From the NCBI GenBank assembly GCA_965222725.1, contig OZ244969.1:496001-560000 (forward strand): a stretch of 64,000 bases of DNA, given 5' to 3'. Positions 17,805-26,814 of the stretch are shown piece by piece. The first letter of the stretch is position 1. Each line of letters opens with the position of its first letter. The notes under the pieces are model-generated. The model made no database searches and was not told the DNA's origin. It saw only the letters and a list, made by a program, of their open reading frames with translations. Origin of the DNA: GCA-2748575 sp965222725. Lineage in GTDB: Bacteria > Pseudomonadota > Gammaproteobacteria > Pseudomonadales > Ketobacteraceae. A program made the translations under genes and the position numbers.

Positions 17805-20669
17805 CTAGAGTTCACCGATTTGCTTGAGCACATCGACAAAACGTTGGGTGTAGCGGGAGCGTTGTTGCGGCTCTGCCGGGCCCACCTCACACCATTTCTG
17901 TTGCAGCTGAATGACCTTTTCACTGATGCCCTGGCGCTGTTCCCGCTGGCCCAGCCCGGTGGACAGGCGCGATACCTGTAGTTCCATGCGCTGCTGCTGA
18001 TCTTCACCGGGGGATTCCACACCGGCGGCAATTTCCAGTTCAATACACAGGGAGCGCAGCTGATCGGCGTTCTGTTTCAACTGATCGTCCTGCGGCTTGC
18101 TGCCGCCTTCTGCCAGTTTCTGCAGGCTTTCATAGCGCTGTTGCAAACCACCGGCCAGGGGGTCGTTCTCCAGTTCCAGTGACAACTCGTTGCCGAGCAG
18201 GTCCAGCTGATCCTGCTGAATGCATTTAGCCTCCAGCTCATCCAGCCGGGCAATTTCCTGCCACACTTTGGCCACACCGGCTTTGCGGGCAGCGGCACGG
18301 GCTAACTTGATGCCATCCTGGAATTGTTCACATACCCCTTTGTAGCGTTTCTGCACATCTTCGTACTGCTCACGGGGCATGGGGCCCAGATCGCTGAAAC
18401 GTTTTTGCAGCTCGCGGAATTCTTTCTGGCTTTGTTCCAGAGACAGGTTGTCGGCTTCGGACAAATGCTCAATCAGTTCAATCACATGATTGGCCTCCGT
18501 CAGATTCTTTTCCCTTTCTTCAGAGGCGGCCTGGCGTTCCTGATCACGACGCGCAAAGATCTTGTCGCAGTTGCCACGGAAACGACGCCAGAGTTTGTTT
18601 TCATCCCGGCGCGCCACCATACCGGTATCTTTCCACTGCCGTTGCAATGTTTTGGCCTCTTCAATGGCCTTGTTCAGATCCGGTTCTTCGATCAGGGCCT
18701 GGGCTTTTTCAATCAAGTCTTCCCGATGTTTCTTGTTGCGATTCCACTCGTCGCTGAGTTTGTCACGCAGGCGGTCCAGCAGTTTGTTGAAATGATCCTG
18801 AACTGATTTGCCTTCCTTGCGTTCCACCGGATTGTACAAACGCCATTCCTGTTTGGCGGTTTCATACACCTGGTTCACCGCAGCCCAGTCGGCATCATTA
18901 AAATTAAAATGCTGCAGGTAGTCTTCCAGCTGGCTGACAATCTGCTTGCGGGATTCCAGGTTTTTCTGGCGGATTTCCGACAGGTTTTCAAAATATTCCT
19001 TGCAGGGTTCATAGGCTTTTTCAGCCGCTTCACTGAAACGCTGCCAGAGTTCCTGCCCTTCCCGGGAAGGCCCCAGGTCTTTCCATTCTTTCTGCAATCG
19101 CTTGATGCGGTTGGCCCGTTCCTGGGGATCCATTGCCATCGCCACCAGGGATTCCATTTCTGCCACCAGACTTTCCTTTTTCGGCACCACCGCAAAGCCC
19201 TGCCAGTCCCGCAGCTCGTTGACCCGGGCGGCAAAGACACGCAGTTCTTTCTGGTAGTCCTGGGCCTTTTTCATGGGAATATGGCGGGCCCACTTCTGGG
19301 CATCCCCCAGCAATTTGTTGGCCGGTTTCAGCCGGCCTTCATTAATGGCGGTATCCAGTTTTTCCAGCAGCTGCTTGAGATTACCCACCGCTTCCCGTTC
19401 TTTTTCCTCGGCTTTGGCGCGCAGGTGATCGAACATGCGGTTGGCTTTTTGCACCAGCTGATAGGCTTCAGGCGCAGCGACCTCTTCCGGCCAGTCCAGA
19501 GAGCGGGTGGCCTTATCCAGCTTTTTCTTCAGATTGAGCAGCTCGGCGGTGGTGGCGTCTTCTGCCTCCAGCAATGCAAGAGCGGCTTTTTTCATGGCAT
19601 CGCCATGCTCATTCAGTAAATGCAACGAGGACAGGGTTTTATCCAGCGCGGTAAAGGCGCGGTTAAAGCGCTTGCGCTCATCGGTATCGGGCGTGGATTC
19701 TTCCGCCGCTTCTTCCCAGCGGGTTTGCTGGGTTTTCAGCAGCGCGGACAGGGCCGGTACATCTTCACTTTGCAGAGAATCTGATGCCTTGAGTTGTGCC
19801 AGGGTGTTTTCCAGCTGTTCACAGGCGCCCATGCGTTCCTGCAAGGCTTCACGCTGCTGCTGTGCCTGTTCCTTGATGGCGTTTTCTTCCTGCTGTGCCT
19901 CGTTCACCATCTGGCGGCAAATATCGTAGGCACGATTAAAACGCTTGGCGTCATCACTGGCGGCATGCATTTCAATGCGGGTCCACTGCTTGTGCCAGTG
20001 GTCCACTTTAGTCTGGTACATGGGGTCGTCGCTGCCACGGGCCAGCTGCTCCATGTTCAGGCAGATGGTTTCTATCTGCTGTTCCAGGTTTTCTTCTTTT
20101 TTCAGTTCATCGCGAATGGCCTGCAGCTTGTTGCGGGCAATACGGAACACGCCTTTGTCCTTGCCTTTGGTGGCTTTTTCCAGCTCTTCCAGCAGGGACT
20201 CATCGCTGATTTTCTCCGCGGCCCGCTGACGTAGTGCCGCCAGCGGCAACTTCAGGGCATAACTTTTCAGGACGTTTTCATCGCTGATGCTTTCCAGTGC
20301 CAGGGAGCCCAGCGCCGCACTTTTGGTGGATTCAACAATGGCAGCCAGAGCCTGGCTATCCAGGTTTTTGATCAGCTTTTCAATACGGGTATCCAGCGAG
20401 GCATCCGTTTCCACAAAAGGCATCAGATGCTCGATCATGGAAGTCCGCACGGCGGGATTTTTTTCCTGCTGAATAATAGCGATCAGCTTTTCCCGGTCTT
20501 TGAGTTTGTGCACCGCGGCCAGCCGCACATCGGCTTCCACATCATTCTTGGCCAGCAGTTCAATGATATGCAGATCATCGATATCAGCAGCATCCAGCTG
20601 GGAGACTGCCTGAATGCGCACCTGGGGTTTTGCGCTTTGCCATTTCGGCTTGAACAGTTTTTTAAACAT
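17805..20669 (-). CDS. DUF349 repeat coiled-coil protein
   Basis: A 954-residue, charged, almost wholly helical protein with no membrane segment. The first 150 residues look like HEAT-type repeats (RIQAVSQLDAADIDDLHII, then VRLAAVHKL and RTSMIEHL). The rest holds several DUF349 units, recognisable by recurring aromatic patterns such as LWQRFSEAAEKAYEPC, EWRLYNPVERK and LWRRFRGNCDKIFARR. The function is not established; the coils suggest a scaffold or nucleic-acid-associated role. It begins 15 bases after folA and ends 8 bases before yecA, so it is co-transcribed with both. Confidence 0.85.
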   Translation of the reverse strand: MFKKLFKPKWQSAKPQVRIQAVSQLDAADIDDLHIIELLAKNDVEADVRLAAVHKLKDREKLIAIIQQEKNPAVRTSMIEHLMPFVETDASLDTRIEKLIKNLDSQALAAIVESTKSAALGSLALESISDENVLKSYALKLPLAALRQRAAEKISDESLLEELEKATKGKDKGVFRIARNKLQAIRDELKKEENLEQQIETICLNMEQLARGSDDPMYQTKVDHWHKQWTRIEMHAASDDAKRFNRAYDICRQMVNEAQQEENAIKEQAQQQREALQERMGACEQLENTLAQLKASDSLQSEDVPALSALLKTQQTRWEEAAEESTPDTDERKRFNRAFTALDKTLSSLHLLNEHGDAMKKAALALLEAEDATTAELLNLKKKLDKATRSLDWPEEVAAPEAYQLVQKANRMFDHLRAKAEEKEREAVGNLKQLLEKLDTAINEGRLKPANKLLGDAQKWARHIPMKKAQDYQKELRVFAARVNELRDWQGFAVVPKKESLVAEMESLVAMAMDPQERANRIKRLQKEWKDLGPSREGQELWQRFSEAAEKAYEPCKEYFENLSEIRQKNLESRKQIVSQLEDYLQHFNFNDADWAAVNQVYETAKQEWRLYNPVERKEGKSVQDHFNKLLDRLRDKLSDEWNRNKKHREDLIEKAQALIEEPDLNKAIEEAKTLQRQWKDTGMVARRDENKLWRRFRGNCDKIFARRDQERQAASEEREKNLTEANHVIELIEHLSEADNLSLEQSQKEFRELQKRFSDLGPMPREQYEDVQKRYKGVCEQFQDGIKLARAAARKAGVAKVWQEIARLDELEAKCIQQDQLDLLGNELSLELENDPLAGGLQQRYESLQKLAEGGSKPQDDQLKQNADQLRSLCIELEIAAGVESPGEDQQQRMELQVSRLSTGLGQREQRQGISEKVIQLQQKWCEVGPAEPQQRSRYTQRFVDVLKQIGEL

Positions 20670-20684
20670 GGCTTATGTTTCTTG

Positions 20685-21179
20685 TTAGAGGTTACGACGA
20701 CGATAGGTAACAAAACTGAAATCAAAGGCAGCGGAGCCGTTAACCCGCTCCGTTTCTTCCCACCGGGACTGATCAATCTCCGGGAAGAAGGCATCACCAC
20801 TGACTTCGGTATGAACTTCGGTAACGTACAGCACGTCCACCATGGGCATGGCGGCACGATAGATTTCACCACCACCAATCACCACGGCTTCCCGGATATC
20901 ATCGGTAAACAGGGTTTCGGCTTTGGCAACCGCCTGCTCCAGACTGGTCACCAGATGGCAGTTTTCCGGGAGCGAATAATCCGGATTGCGGCTGATCACA
21001 ATATGCGGCCGCCCCGGCAACACGCCCGGCAGGGATTCAAAGGTTTTGCGGCCCATGATCATGGGTTTGCTCATGGTGCGCGCTTTAAAGTTTTTCAGAT
21101 CTTCCGGCAAATGCCAGGGCAATTGATTATCACGACCAATCACCCCGTTATCGGCTTTTGCCACCATGAGTGACAGCAT
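20685..21179 (-). CDS. folA: Dihydrofolate reductase
   Basis: This enzyme reduces dihydrofolate with NADPH, regenerating the tetrahydrofolate oxidised by thymidylate synthase. The 164-residue product has the usual N-terminus LMVAKADNGVIGRDNQLPWHLPEDL, shown here in its two key parts: NGVIGRD and the catalytic aspartate/glutamate region PWHLPEDL. It also has the NADPH-binding MGRKTFESL and VIGGGEIY and a late TEVHTEVSGDAFFP. Length agrees with E. coli FolA (159). It lies 27 bases after thyA, a natural pairing in one transcript. Nothing suggests a trimethoprim-resistant type. Confidence 0.96.
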   Translation of the reverse strand: MLSLMVAKADNGVIGRDNQLPWHLPEDLKNFKARTMSKPMIMGRKTFESLPGVLPGRPHIVISRNPDYSLPENCHLVTSLEQAVAKAETLFTDDIREAVVIGGGEIYRAAMPMVDVLYVTEVHTEVSGDAFFPEIDQSRWEETERVNGSAAFDFSFVTYRRRNL

Positions 21180-21206
21180 AATGCCTCCTTTACAGAGTGA
21201 TCGGGT

Positions 21207-22040
21207 TTAAATGGCTACCGGCGCCTTGATATGGGGGTGGAATTCATAACCCACCAGTTCAAAGTCATCAAAGGTGAAATCAAAAATGGATTTGATATCC
21301 GGATTCAGCTTCATGACCGGCAACGGCAGCGGCTCGCGGGAGAGCTGCAGATCCGCCTGCTCACGGTGATTGGAATACAGATGTACATCCCCAAAGGTAT
21401 GCACAAAATCACCGGGCTCAAGGCCGGTAACCTGCGCCATCATCATGGTCAGCAGTGCGTAGGAGGCGATATTGAACGGCACGCCCAGAAACACATCAGC
21501 ACTGCGCTGATACAGCTGACAGGATAATTTGCCGTCCGCCACGTAGAACTGGAACAGGCAATGACAGGGCGGCAGCGCCTGTTTGTTCTGGCGGGCGTTT
21601 TCCACGGGGCTGACAGAGGTATCAGGCAGCACAGCGGGGTTCCAGGCACTCACCACCAGGCGGCGGGAATCCGGATTGTTCCGGATCTGTTCCACCACTT
21701 CACTGATCTGGTCAATGGTTTCGCCGTTGGCCCCTTCCCAGGAGCGCCACTGCTTGCCGTACACCGGCCCCAGCTCACCCTCTTCCGTGGCCCATTCGTT
21801 CCAGATGGAGACACCGTTTTCCTTGAGGTAACGGATATTGGTTTCGCCTTTCAGAAACCAGAGCAGTTCGTGAATAATGGATTTCAGGTGAAGTTTCTTG
21901 GTGGTCACCATGGGAAAGCCGTCAGCCAGATCAAAGCGCATCTGGTAGCCGAACACACTGGTGGTGCCGGTGCCGGTTCTGTCAGCTTTTGTCACGCCCT
22001 TATCAATGATGTGGCGCATAAGATCGAGATACTGTTGCAT
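21207..22040 (-). CDS. thyA: Thymidylate synthase
   Basis: It methylates dUMP to dTMP using methylene-tetrahydrofolate. The 277-residue protein has RTGTGTTSVFG near the N-terminus, the catalytic cysteine C159 in LPPCHCLF, the dUMP-binding QRSADVFLGVPFN and the ending HPHIKAPVAI. It is about 13 residues longer than the E. coli enzyme because of an extra stretch just before the active site (around VSPVENARQNKQ, residues 143-154), as seen in some other bacteria. The gene is 15 bases after lgt and 27 before folA, giving the common lgt-thyA-folA order. Confidence 0.97.
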   Translation of the reverse strand: MQQYLDLMRHIIDKGVTKADRTGTGTTSVFGYQMRFDLADGFPMVTTKKLHLKSIIHELLWFLKGETNIRYLKENGVSIWNEWATEEGELGPVYGKQWRSWEGANGETIDQISEVVEQIRNNPDSRRLVVSAWNPAVLPDTSVSPVENARQNKQALPPCHCLFQFYVADGKLSCQLYQRSADVFLGVPFNIASYALLTMMMAQVTGLEPGDFVHTFGDVHLYSNHREQADLQLSREPLPLPVMKLNPDIKSIFDFTFDDFELVGYEFHPHIKAPVAI

Positions 22041-22055
22041 TAGTAGATCCCGCAG

Positions 22056-22847
22056 CTAGTTACTAGGTTGTGGTTGTTTCCTGGAGAGTGCCAGTAAAAA
22101 TAGGCCAGCTGCCACCATTGGCAAGGTGAGCAGTTGCCCCATGGTCAGCCAGCCAAAGGCAATATAGCCCAGATGGGCATCGGGCTGACGGACAAATTCA
22201 ATGCTGAAGCGGAATATGCCGTAAAACAGGGCGAACATCCCGGATACCGCATATTTCGGCCGTGGTTTGGAGGAGTAGAACCAGAGTATCAGGAAGAGCA
22301 CCAGCCCCTCCAGGGTGGCCTGATAGAGCTGCGACGGGTGCCGCGGCAGGCTGTCCACATGGGGGAACACCATGGCCCAGGGCACATCCGTGGGGCGGCC
22401 CCAGAGTTCACCGCCGATAAAGTTACCGATGCGGCCGGCCCCCAGGCCAATAGGCACAATGGGGGCACCAAAGTCGAGGATTTCGAACATGGATTTGTTG
22501 ATTTTACGGCCATACCACCACATGCAGAAGAGCACGCCCAGAAAGCCCCCGTGGAAGGACATGCCCCCTTCCCAAACGGCGAACATGGTGAGCGGGTTTT
22601 CCAGAAAGGCCGGGAAATTATAGAAAAGCACGTAACCCACCCGGGCGCCGATCACCACCCCCAGGGAGCCGTAGAAAATCAGATCACTGACCTCTTCGGG
22701 TTTCCAGACAGAGCCGGGCTTTTTTGCACGGTATGTGAGCAACAAATAACCGGAGACAAATCCAAACAGATACATTAACCCGTACCAGCGGATATCCAGC
22801 GGTCCCAAACTGATAGCTACCGGGTCGATTTCGGGATAAACAAACAT
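22056..22847 (-). CDS. lgt: Prolipoprotein diacylglyceryl transferase
   Basis: Lgt transfers diacylglycerol from phosphatidylglycerol to the lipobox cysteine of prolipoproteins in the inner membrane. The 263-residue protein has about seven membrane segments and the family signature GRIGNFIGGELWGRPTDVPW (arginine and asparagine conserved). It also has DIRWYGLMYL at the N-terminus and HPSQLYQATLEG downstream. I set the start at the ATG at 22847 (MFVYPEIDPVAI), the usual family N-terminus, with AAAGGAA about 10 bases upstream; an ATG at 22889 would add 14 unlikely residues. It is the first gene of a five-gene leftward operon and serves the several lipoproteins encoded in this window. Confidence 0.96.
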   Translation of the reverse strand: MFVYPEIDPVAISLGPLDIRWYGLMYLFGFVSGYLLLTYRAKKPGSVWKPEEVSDLIFYGSLGVVIGARVGYVLFYNFPAFLENPLTMFAVWEGGMSFHGGFLGVLFCMWWYGRKINKSMFEILDFGAPIVPIGLGAGRIGNFIGGELWGRPTDVPWAMVFPHVDSLPRHPSQLYQATLEGLVLFLILWFYSSKPRPKYAVSGMFALFYGIFRFSIEFVRQPDAHLGYIAFGWLTMGQLLTLPMVAAGLFLLALSRKQPQPSN

Positions 22848-23213
22848 AAATCGATGATTCCTTTTTTTTGAGCCCGAATAGTACACCATGCAAGGCGCTG
22901 TTTATAGCCATCACTGCCGGTTGAAACGGGTGGAGGCGGCACTGTAGACAGGCTGTCGCCTGTTGGTATAACACCAGCATAACACTGGCATAAACCCTGA
23001 CTGGAACCAGGACTGGTAAAACCAATCAGGACTCAGGTGATGCAATTTTTACCGCCCGGTGATCTTTCTGTTTATATCTCTGATTGATGAATCAGCAGTG
23101 ATTCTGCAATCAGTTGCATCGCGGAATAAAGTGTGCTGTGATTTCATACCTGATCATTTCACTCAACTAATTACACAATAATAATGTTGATTTAAGCCTC
23201 GGCGACCCACGAC
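22848..23213. other. Divergent intergenic region between lgt and the activase gene
   Basis: No gene is seen in these 366 bases. The lgt-proximal part has the inverted repeat ACAGGC-tgtc-GCCTGT (22948-22963). Next to it are three 11-bp-period units starting ATAACACC, ATAACACT and ATAAACCC (22968-23000). The activase-proximal part has the inverted repeat CTGATT-gatg-AATCAG (23080-23095) in AT-rich sequence. These are probably the control sites of the two divergent operons. Confidence 0.5.
23080..23095. promoter_or_regulatory. Perfect inverted repeat upstream of the activase operon
   Basis: CTGATT and AATCAG are perfect complements around a 4-base GATG spacer, 118 bases before the activase start. 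The half-sites TGAT/ATCA recall CRP/FNR-family boxes, but the spacing between them here is 6, not the 4 expected for an FNR/ANR box. An oxygen- or cAMP-responsive regulator is therefore only a guess. Confidence 0.35.
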
Positions 23214-26200
23214 ATGTCAGAACAAAATCAGGTTTACATAGGAATTGATGTCGGCTCCACCACGGTAAAGCTTGTTGTAGTCGACACGAATAGGGACATT
23301 CTCTGGAGCAAATACCAGCGTCACGAAACGCGGCAACCTGAGAAAGTTCTGGAAATGCTGAAACTCATTGAAGCTGAGTTCACGCCCGATTATTTCCGCA
23401 ATGCCAAAGTATTTATTACCGGATCCGGTGCCGGCCCCATTGCGCCTAATCTGGACGCACGCTTTGTTCAGGAAGTGAACGCAGTCACACTGTCAGTAGA
23501 AAAGCTGCACCCGGAAGCCGGCAGCGTGGTGGAACTGGGTGGCCAGGACGCCAAGATCATTATCTTCAAGGAAAACCAGGAGACCGGTAACAAGCAGGCC
23601 ATTACGTCCATGAACGACAAATGTGCCTCCGGCACCGGTGCCACCATTGATAAATGTTTTATCAAGGTGGGCATGGCGCAAAGTGAAACCAGCCAGCTGC
23701 ATTTTGACCGCACCAAGCTGCACCATGTGGCTGCCAAGTGTGGCGTGTTTGCCGAAACCGATATCGTTAATCTGGTAAAGAGCGGCGTACCGAAAAACGA
23801 AATCATGTGCTCCCTGGCAGATGCTATTGTGCAGCAGAATATTTCGGTACTCACCCGGGGGAATACCCTGCGGGATCAGGTGATTCTGCTGGGCGGGCCC
23901 AACACTTACCTGCCCTTTCTGCAGGAATGCTGGCGCTACCGGATTCCGCAAACCTGGGAAGAGCGCGGCTATGAATACGACCGCGACAAGCCTTTGGAAG
24001 AACTGATCAAGGTACCGGACAACGCCGAGTATTATGCGGCTTATGGTGCTGTGTTATTCGGCATGAGTGACGAAGAAGATGCCGGGGCATACGAAGGCAC
24101 CGCCAGCCTGGAAGAATTTATCCGCACCGGGCGCAAATCCAAACTGGGCGAAGCGGCCGGCCCCGGCCTGGCCGCCACACCGGACGAAGCCAGCGCCTTT
24201 GCCAGTCAGTTCCAGATTCCCAAATTTCAGCCCAGAGCCTACCAGCCCAAAGAAAAACTGCGCGGCGTGATCGGCCTGGATGGGGGCTCCACCTCCAGCA
24301 AGATCGTGCTGATTGACGAAGACAGCGAAGTGGTGAAAAAGGTTTACTGCCTGTCCAAGGGCAACCCCATTGCCGACATGAAAGACATGCTGGCAGAGCT
24401 GCGCCAGTGGGCGGTGGATAAACATATCGAGCTGGAGATTATCGGCTTTGGCGTGACCGGTTATGCCGGTGACGTGCTGGAAAAAGCCCTGCGGGCCGAC
24501 TGCAATATTGTGGAAACCGTGGCCCATATGAAAAGTGCCACCCACTATTTTCCCGATGCGGATGTGATCTGCGATATCGGCGGCCAGGACATTAAAGTGC
24601 TCTTCCTGCGCAATCAGGATATTCAGAACTTCCGTTTATCCAATGCCTGCAGCGCCGGCAACGGCATGTTGTTACAGGCCATGGCGGACCAGTTCGGTAT
24701 TCCCGTGACCGAGTATGCAGACACCGCTTTTAAAGCGGATCTGTCGCCCACGTTCAGTTACGGCTGCGCCGTATTCCTGGATTCCGACCGGGTAAACTTT
24801 CAGAAAGAAGGTTACACATCGGAAGAGTTATTAGCCGGCCTGGCGCTGGTGCTGCCGAAAAACGTATGGCAGTACGTGGTGCAGATTCCCCGCATGGCAG
24901 AACTGGGCCGGGTATTTGTTTTGCAGGGCGGCACCCAGAACAATCTGGCCGCCGTTAAAGCCCAGGTGGATTACATCAAGGAACGGGTGCCGGATGCCGA
25001 AGTGCATGTGCACCCCCATACCGGCGAAGCCGGCGCTATCGGCGCCGCTTATGAAGCGTTAAGAGTGGTAAAACGCCGTGGCCGCTCCACCTTTGTGGGA
25101 CTGAATAACGCCATTGATATCAAATACACCGCCACCACCGACGAATCCACCCGCTGCACCTTTTGCCCCAACAACTGTTCCCGCACCTTTATTGATACGG
25201 AAATTGCCGCCGCCAATGATGACAGTAACGAGCCCACCACAGCCCGTTATATTTCCGGCTTTTCCTGCGAAAAAGGCACGGTGGAAGATTACGACGCGTT
25301 GCGGGCACTGAACAAGGAACGCCGCGAACGCACCAAACGCTTCCCCAATATGGTGGACCTGGAAGGCAACTATGCTTTCAAGCCCATCAAGAAGCCGGAA
25401 CCCTTTCCCGGCGCTGACGCCGTTATTGATGACATTCAGATCAAAAAAGGCTGGCTGGGCAAAATCAAACGGATTCCCTATCAGCGCAACTTTCAGCGCT
25501 CTTCCGATGAAAGCGTCGATAAGCGCCGCAAGATCCGTATCGGTATTCCCCGGGTACTGAACCTGTGGAGCACCGGGCCGTTCTGGCGTACCTATTTTGA
25601 AACCCTGGGCATTCACCGCAACAACCTGGTGTTTTCCGACGAAACCAACGACGAGCTCTGGCAGGCCGGCGGCAAATACGGTTCCGTAGACCCCTGCTAC
25701 CCCGCCAAGGTGGTGCAGGCCCATGTGCACAACCTGCTGTTTGATCACCACAAACGTAAACCGCTGAATTATATTTTCTTCCCCGGTTTAACCCATGTAC
25801 CCACCTTTGTGGAAAAAACCATGGATACCGCCTGCTGCCCCATTGTGGCAGGCACACCGGAGGTAATTAAAGCGGCCTTTACCAAAGAGAAGGACTTTTT
25901 TGCTGAGCGGGATATCGAGTACCTGAACCCCACCGTCAGCCTGGGTGAACCCCTGCTGCTGAAACGCAAGATGTTTGAAGCTGTCGGTGAGCTGCTGGGC
26001 GTGACCGAAGACGAAAACGATTTCGCCATCGACGAGGCCTTTAAAGCCCTGGAGCAGTTCGACACCTACATGCAGGAACGTGGCCGGGAAATTCTGGAAC
26101 ACGTGGAACAGGAAAACAAAGTGGCCATTTTAATGATTGGCCGCCCTTACCATAACGACCTGGGCCTTAACCACGGCATACTGGAAGAGTTTCAGGCCCT

Positions 26201-26804
26201 GGGGTATCCGATTCTCAGCATCCGCTCCATTCCCAAAGACCGGGAATACCTGGATCGTTTCTTTGCCAGCGACCTGGCTTCCGGCCGGATTGATTCGCCC
26301 CTGGAAATTCACGATGTATGGCCGGAAAACTACAGTGTGAACAGTGTCCAGAAAGTCTGGGCCGCCAAGTTTGCTGCACGCCACCCCAACATTGCCGTGC
26401 TGGATCTTTCCAGCTTCAAGTGCGGGCATGATGCACCCACCTACGGCATGATCGACAATATCATCGGCGCCACCGAAACACCCTATTCGGCACTCCATGA
26501 TATTGATGCCAACAAACCCAGTGGCTCCATCAAGATCCGGGTAAAAACCTACGCCCACACCCTGATGATGGCCGAAGAGCGGTTAACCGATGCCGCCCGG
26601 CTCAAGCAGAAGCTGCACGAAGCCATCGCCATCAAGGAACAGAATCTGATGAACCCTGATGCCGCAGCGGAAACACCTTCAGCAGTGGTGAAGCAGTTCC
26701 GCCCCAATGCCCGCACCAGAACGGATAACAGAACCAACAACAAAAAATCAGCCGCACCACTGCTTGCCGAAAGTGAGCGCATCGATGTGCTAACTATTGA
26801 TTAA
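23214..26804 (+). CDS. Double-domain 2-hydroxyacyl-CoA dehydratase activase fused to a DUF2229-type dehydratase-like region
   Basis: A 1196-residue protein with two BcrAD/BadFG ATPase modules in tandem. Module 1 has GIDVGSTTVKLV near residue 10, C137 in NDKCASGTG and C176 in KCGVFAE. Module 2 has GLDGGSTSSKI near residue 355, C479 in NACSAGNG and C518 in YGCAVFLDSD. In known activases those two cysteines of each subunit bridge a [4Fe-4S] cluster in a homodimer, so this protein could form the dimer internally. A C-x2-C-x3-C cluster follows at 648-655. The C-terminal 400 residues resemble dehydratase subunits, with cysteines in DPCYPAKV, TACCPIV and SFKCGHD. The next gene supplies a partner. 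Family chemistry is ATP-driven low-potential electron transfer; the substrate is unknown. Confidence 0.85.
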   Translation: MSEQNQVYIGIDVGSTTVKLVVVDTNRDILWSKYQRHETRQPEKVLEMLKLIEAEFTPDYFRNAKVFITGSGAGPIAPNLDARFVQEVNAVTLSVEKLHPEAGSVVELGGQDAKIIIFKENQETGNKQAITSMNDKCASGTGATIDKCFIKVGMAQSETSQLHFDRTKLHHVAAKCGVFAETDIVNLVKSGVPKNEIMCSLADAIVQQNISVLTRGNTLRDQVILLGGPNTYLPFLQECWRYRIPQTWEERGYEYDRDKPLEELIKVPDNAEYYAAYGAVLFGMSDEEDAGAYEGTASLEEFIRTGRKSKLGEAAGPGLAATPDEASAFASQFQIPKFQPRAYQPKEKLRGVIGLDGGSTSSKIVLIDEDSEVVKKVYCLSKGNPIADMKDMLAELRQWAVDKHIELEIIGFGVTGYAGDVLEKALRADCNIVETVAHMKSATHYFPDADVICDIGGQDIKVLFLRNQDIQNFRLSNACSAGNGMLLQAMADQFGIPVTEYADTAFKADLSPTFSYGCAVFLDSDRVNFQKEGYTSEELLAGLALVLPKNVWQYVVQIPRMAELGRVFVLQGGTQNNLAAVKAQVDYIKERVPDAEVHVHPHTGEAGAIGAAYEALRVVKRRGRSTFVGLNNAIDIKYTATTDESTRCTFCPNNCSRTFIDTEIAAANDDSNEPTTARYISGFSCEKGTVEDYDALRALNKERRERTKRFPNMVDLEGNYAFKPIKKPEPFPGADAVIDDIQIKKGWLGKIKRIPYQRNFQRSSDESVDKRRKIRIGIPRVLNLWSTGPFWRTYFETLGIHRNNLVFSDETNDELWQAGGKYGSVDPCYPAKVVQAHVHNLLFDHHKRKPLNYIFFPGLTHVPTFVEKTMDTACCPIVAGTPEVIKAAFTKEKDFFAERDIEYLNPTVSLGEPLLLKRKMFEAVGELLGVTEDENDFAIDEAFKALEQFDTYMQERGREILEHVEQENKVAILMIGRPYHNDLGLNHGILEEFQALGYPILSIRSIPKDREYLDRFFASDLASGRIDSPLEIHDVWPENYSVNSVQKVWAAKFAARHPNIAVLDLSSFKCGHDAPTYGMIDNIIGATETPYSALHDIDANKPSGSIKIRVKTYAHTLMMAEERLTDAARLKQKLHEAIAIKEQNLMNPDAAAETPSAVVKQFRPNARTRTDNRTNNKKSAAPLLAESERIDVLTID

Positions 26805-26814
26805 GGATATCACT

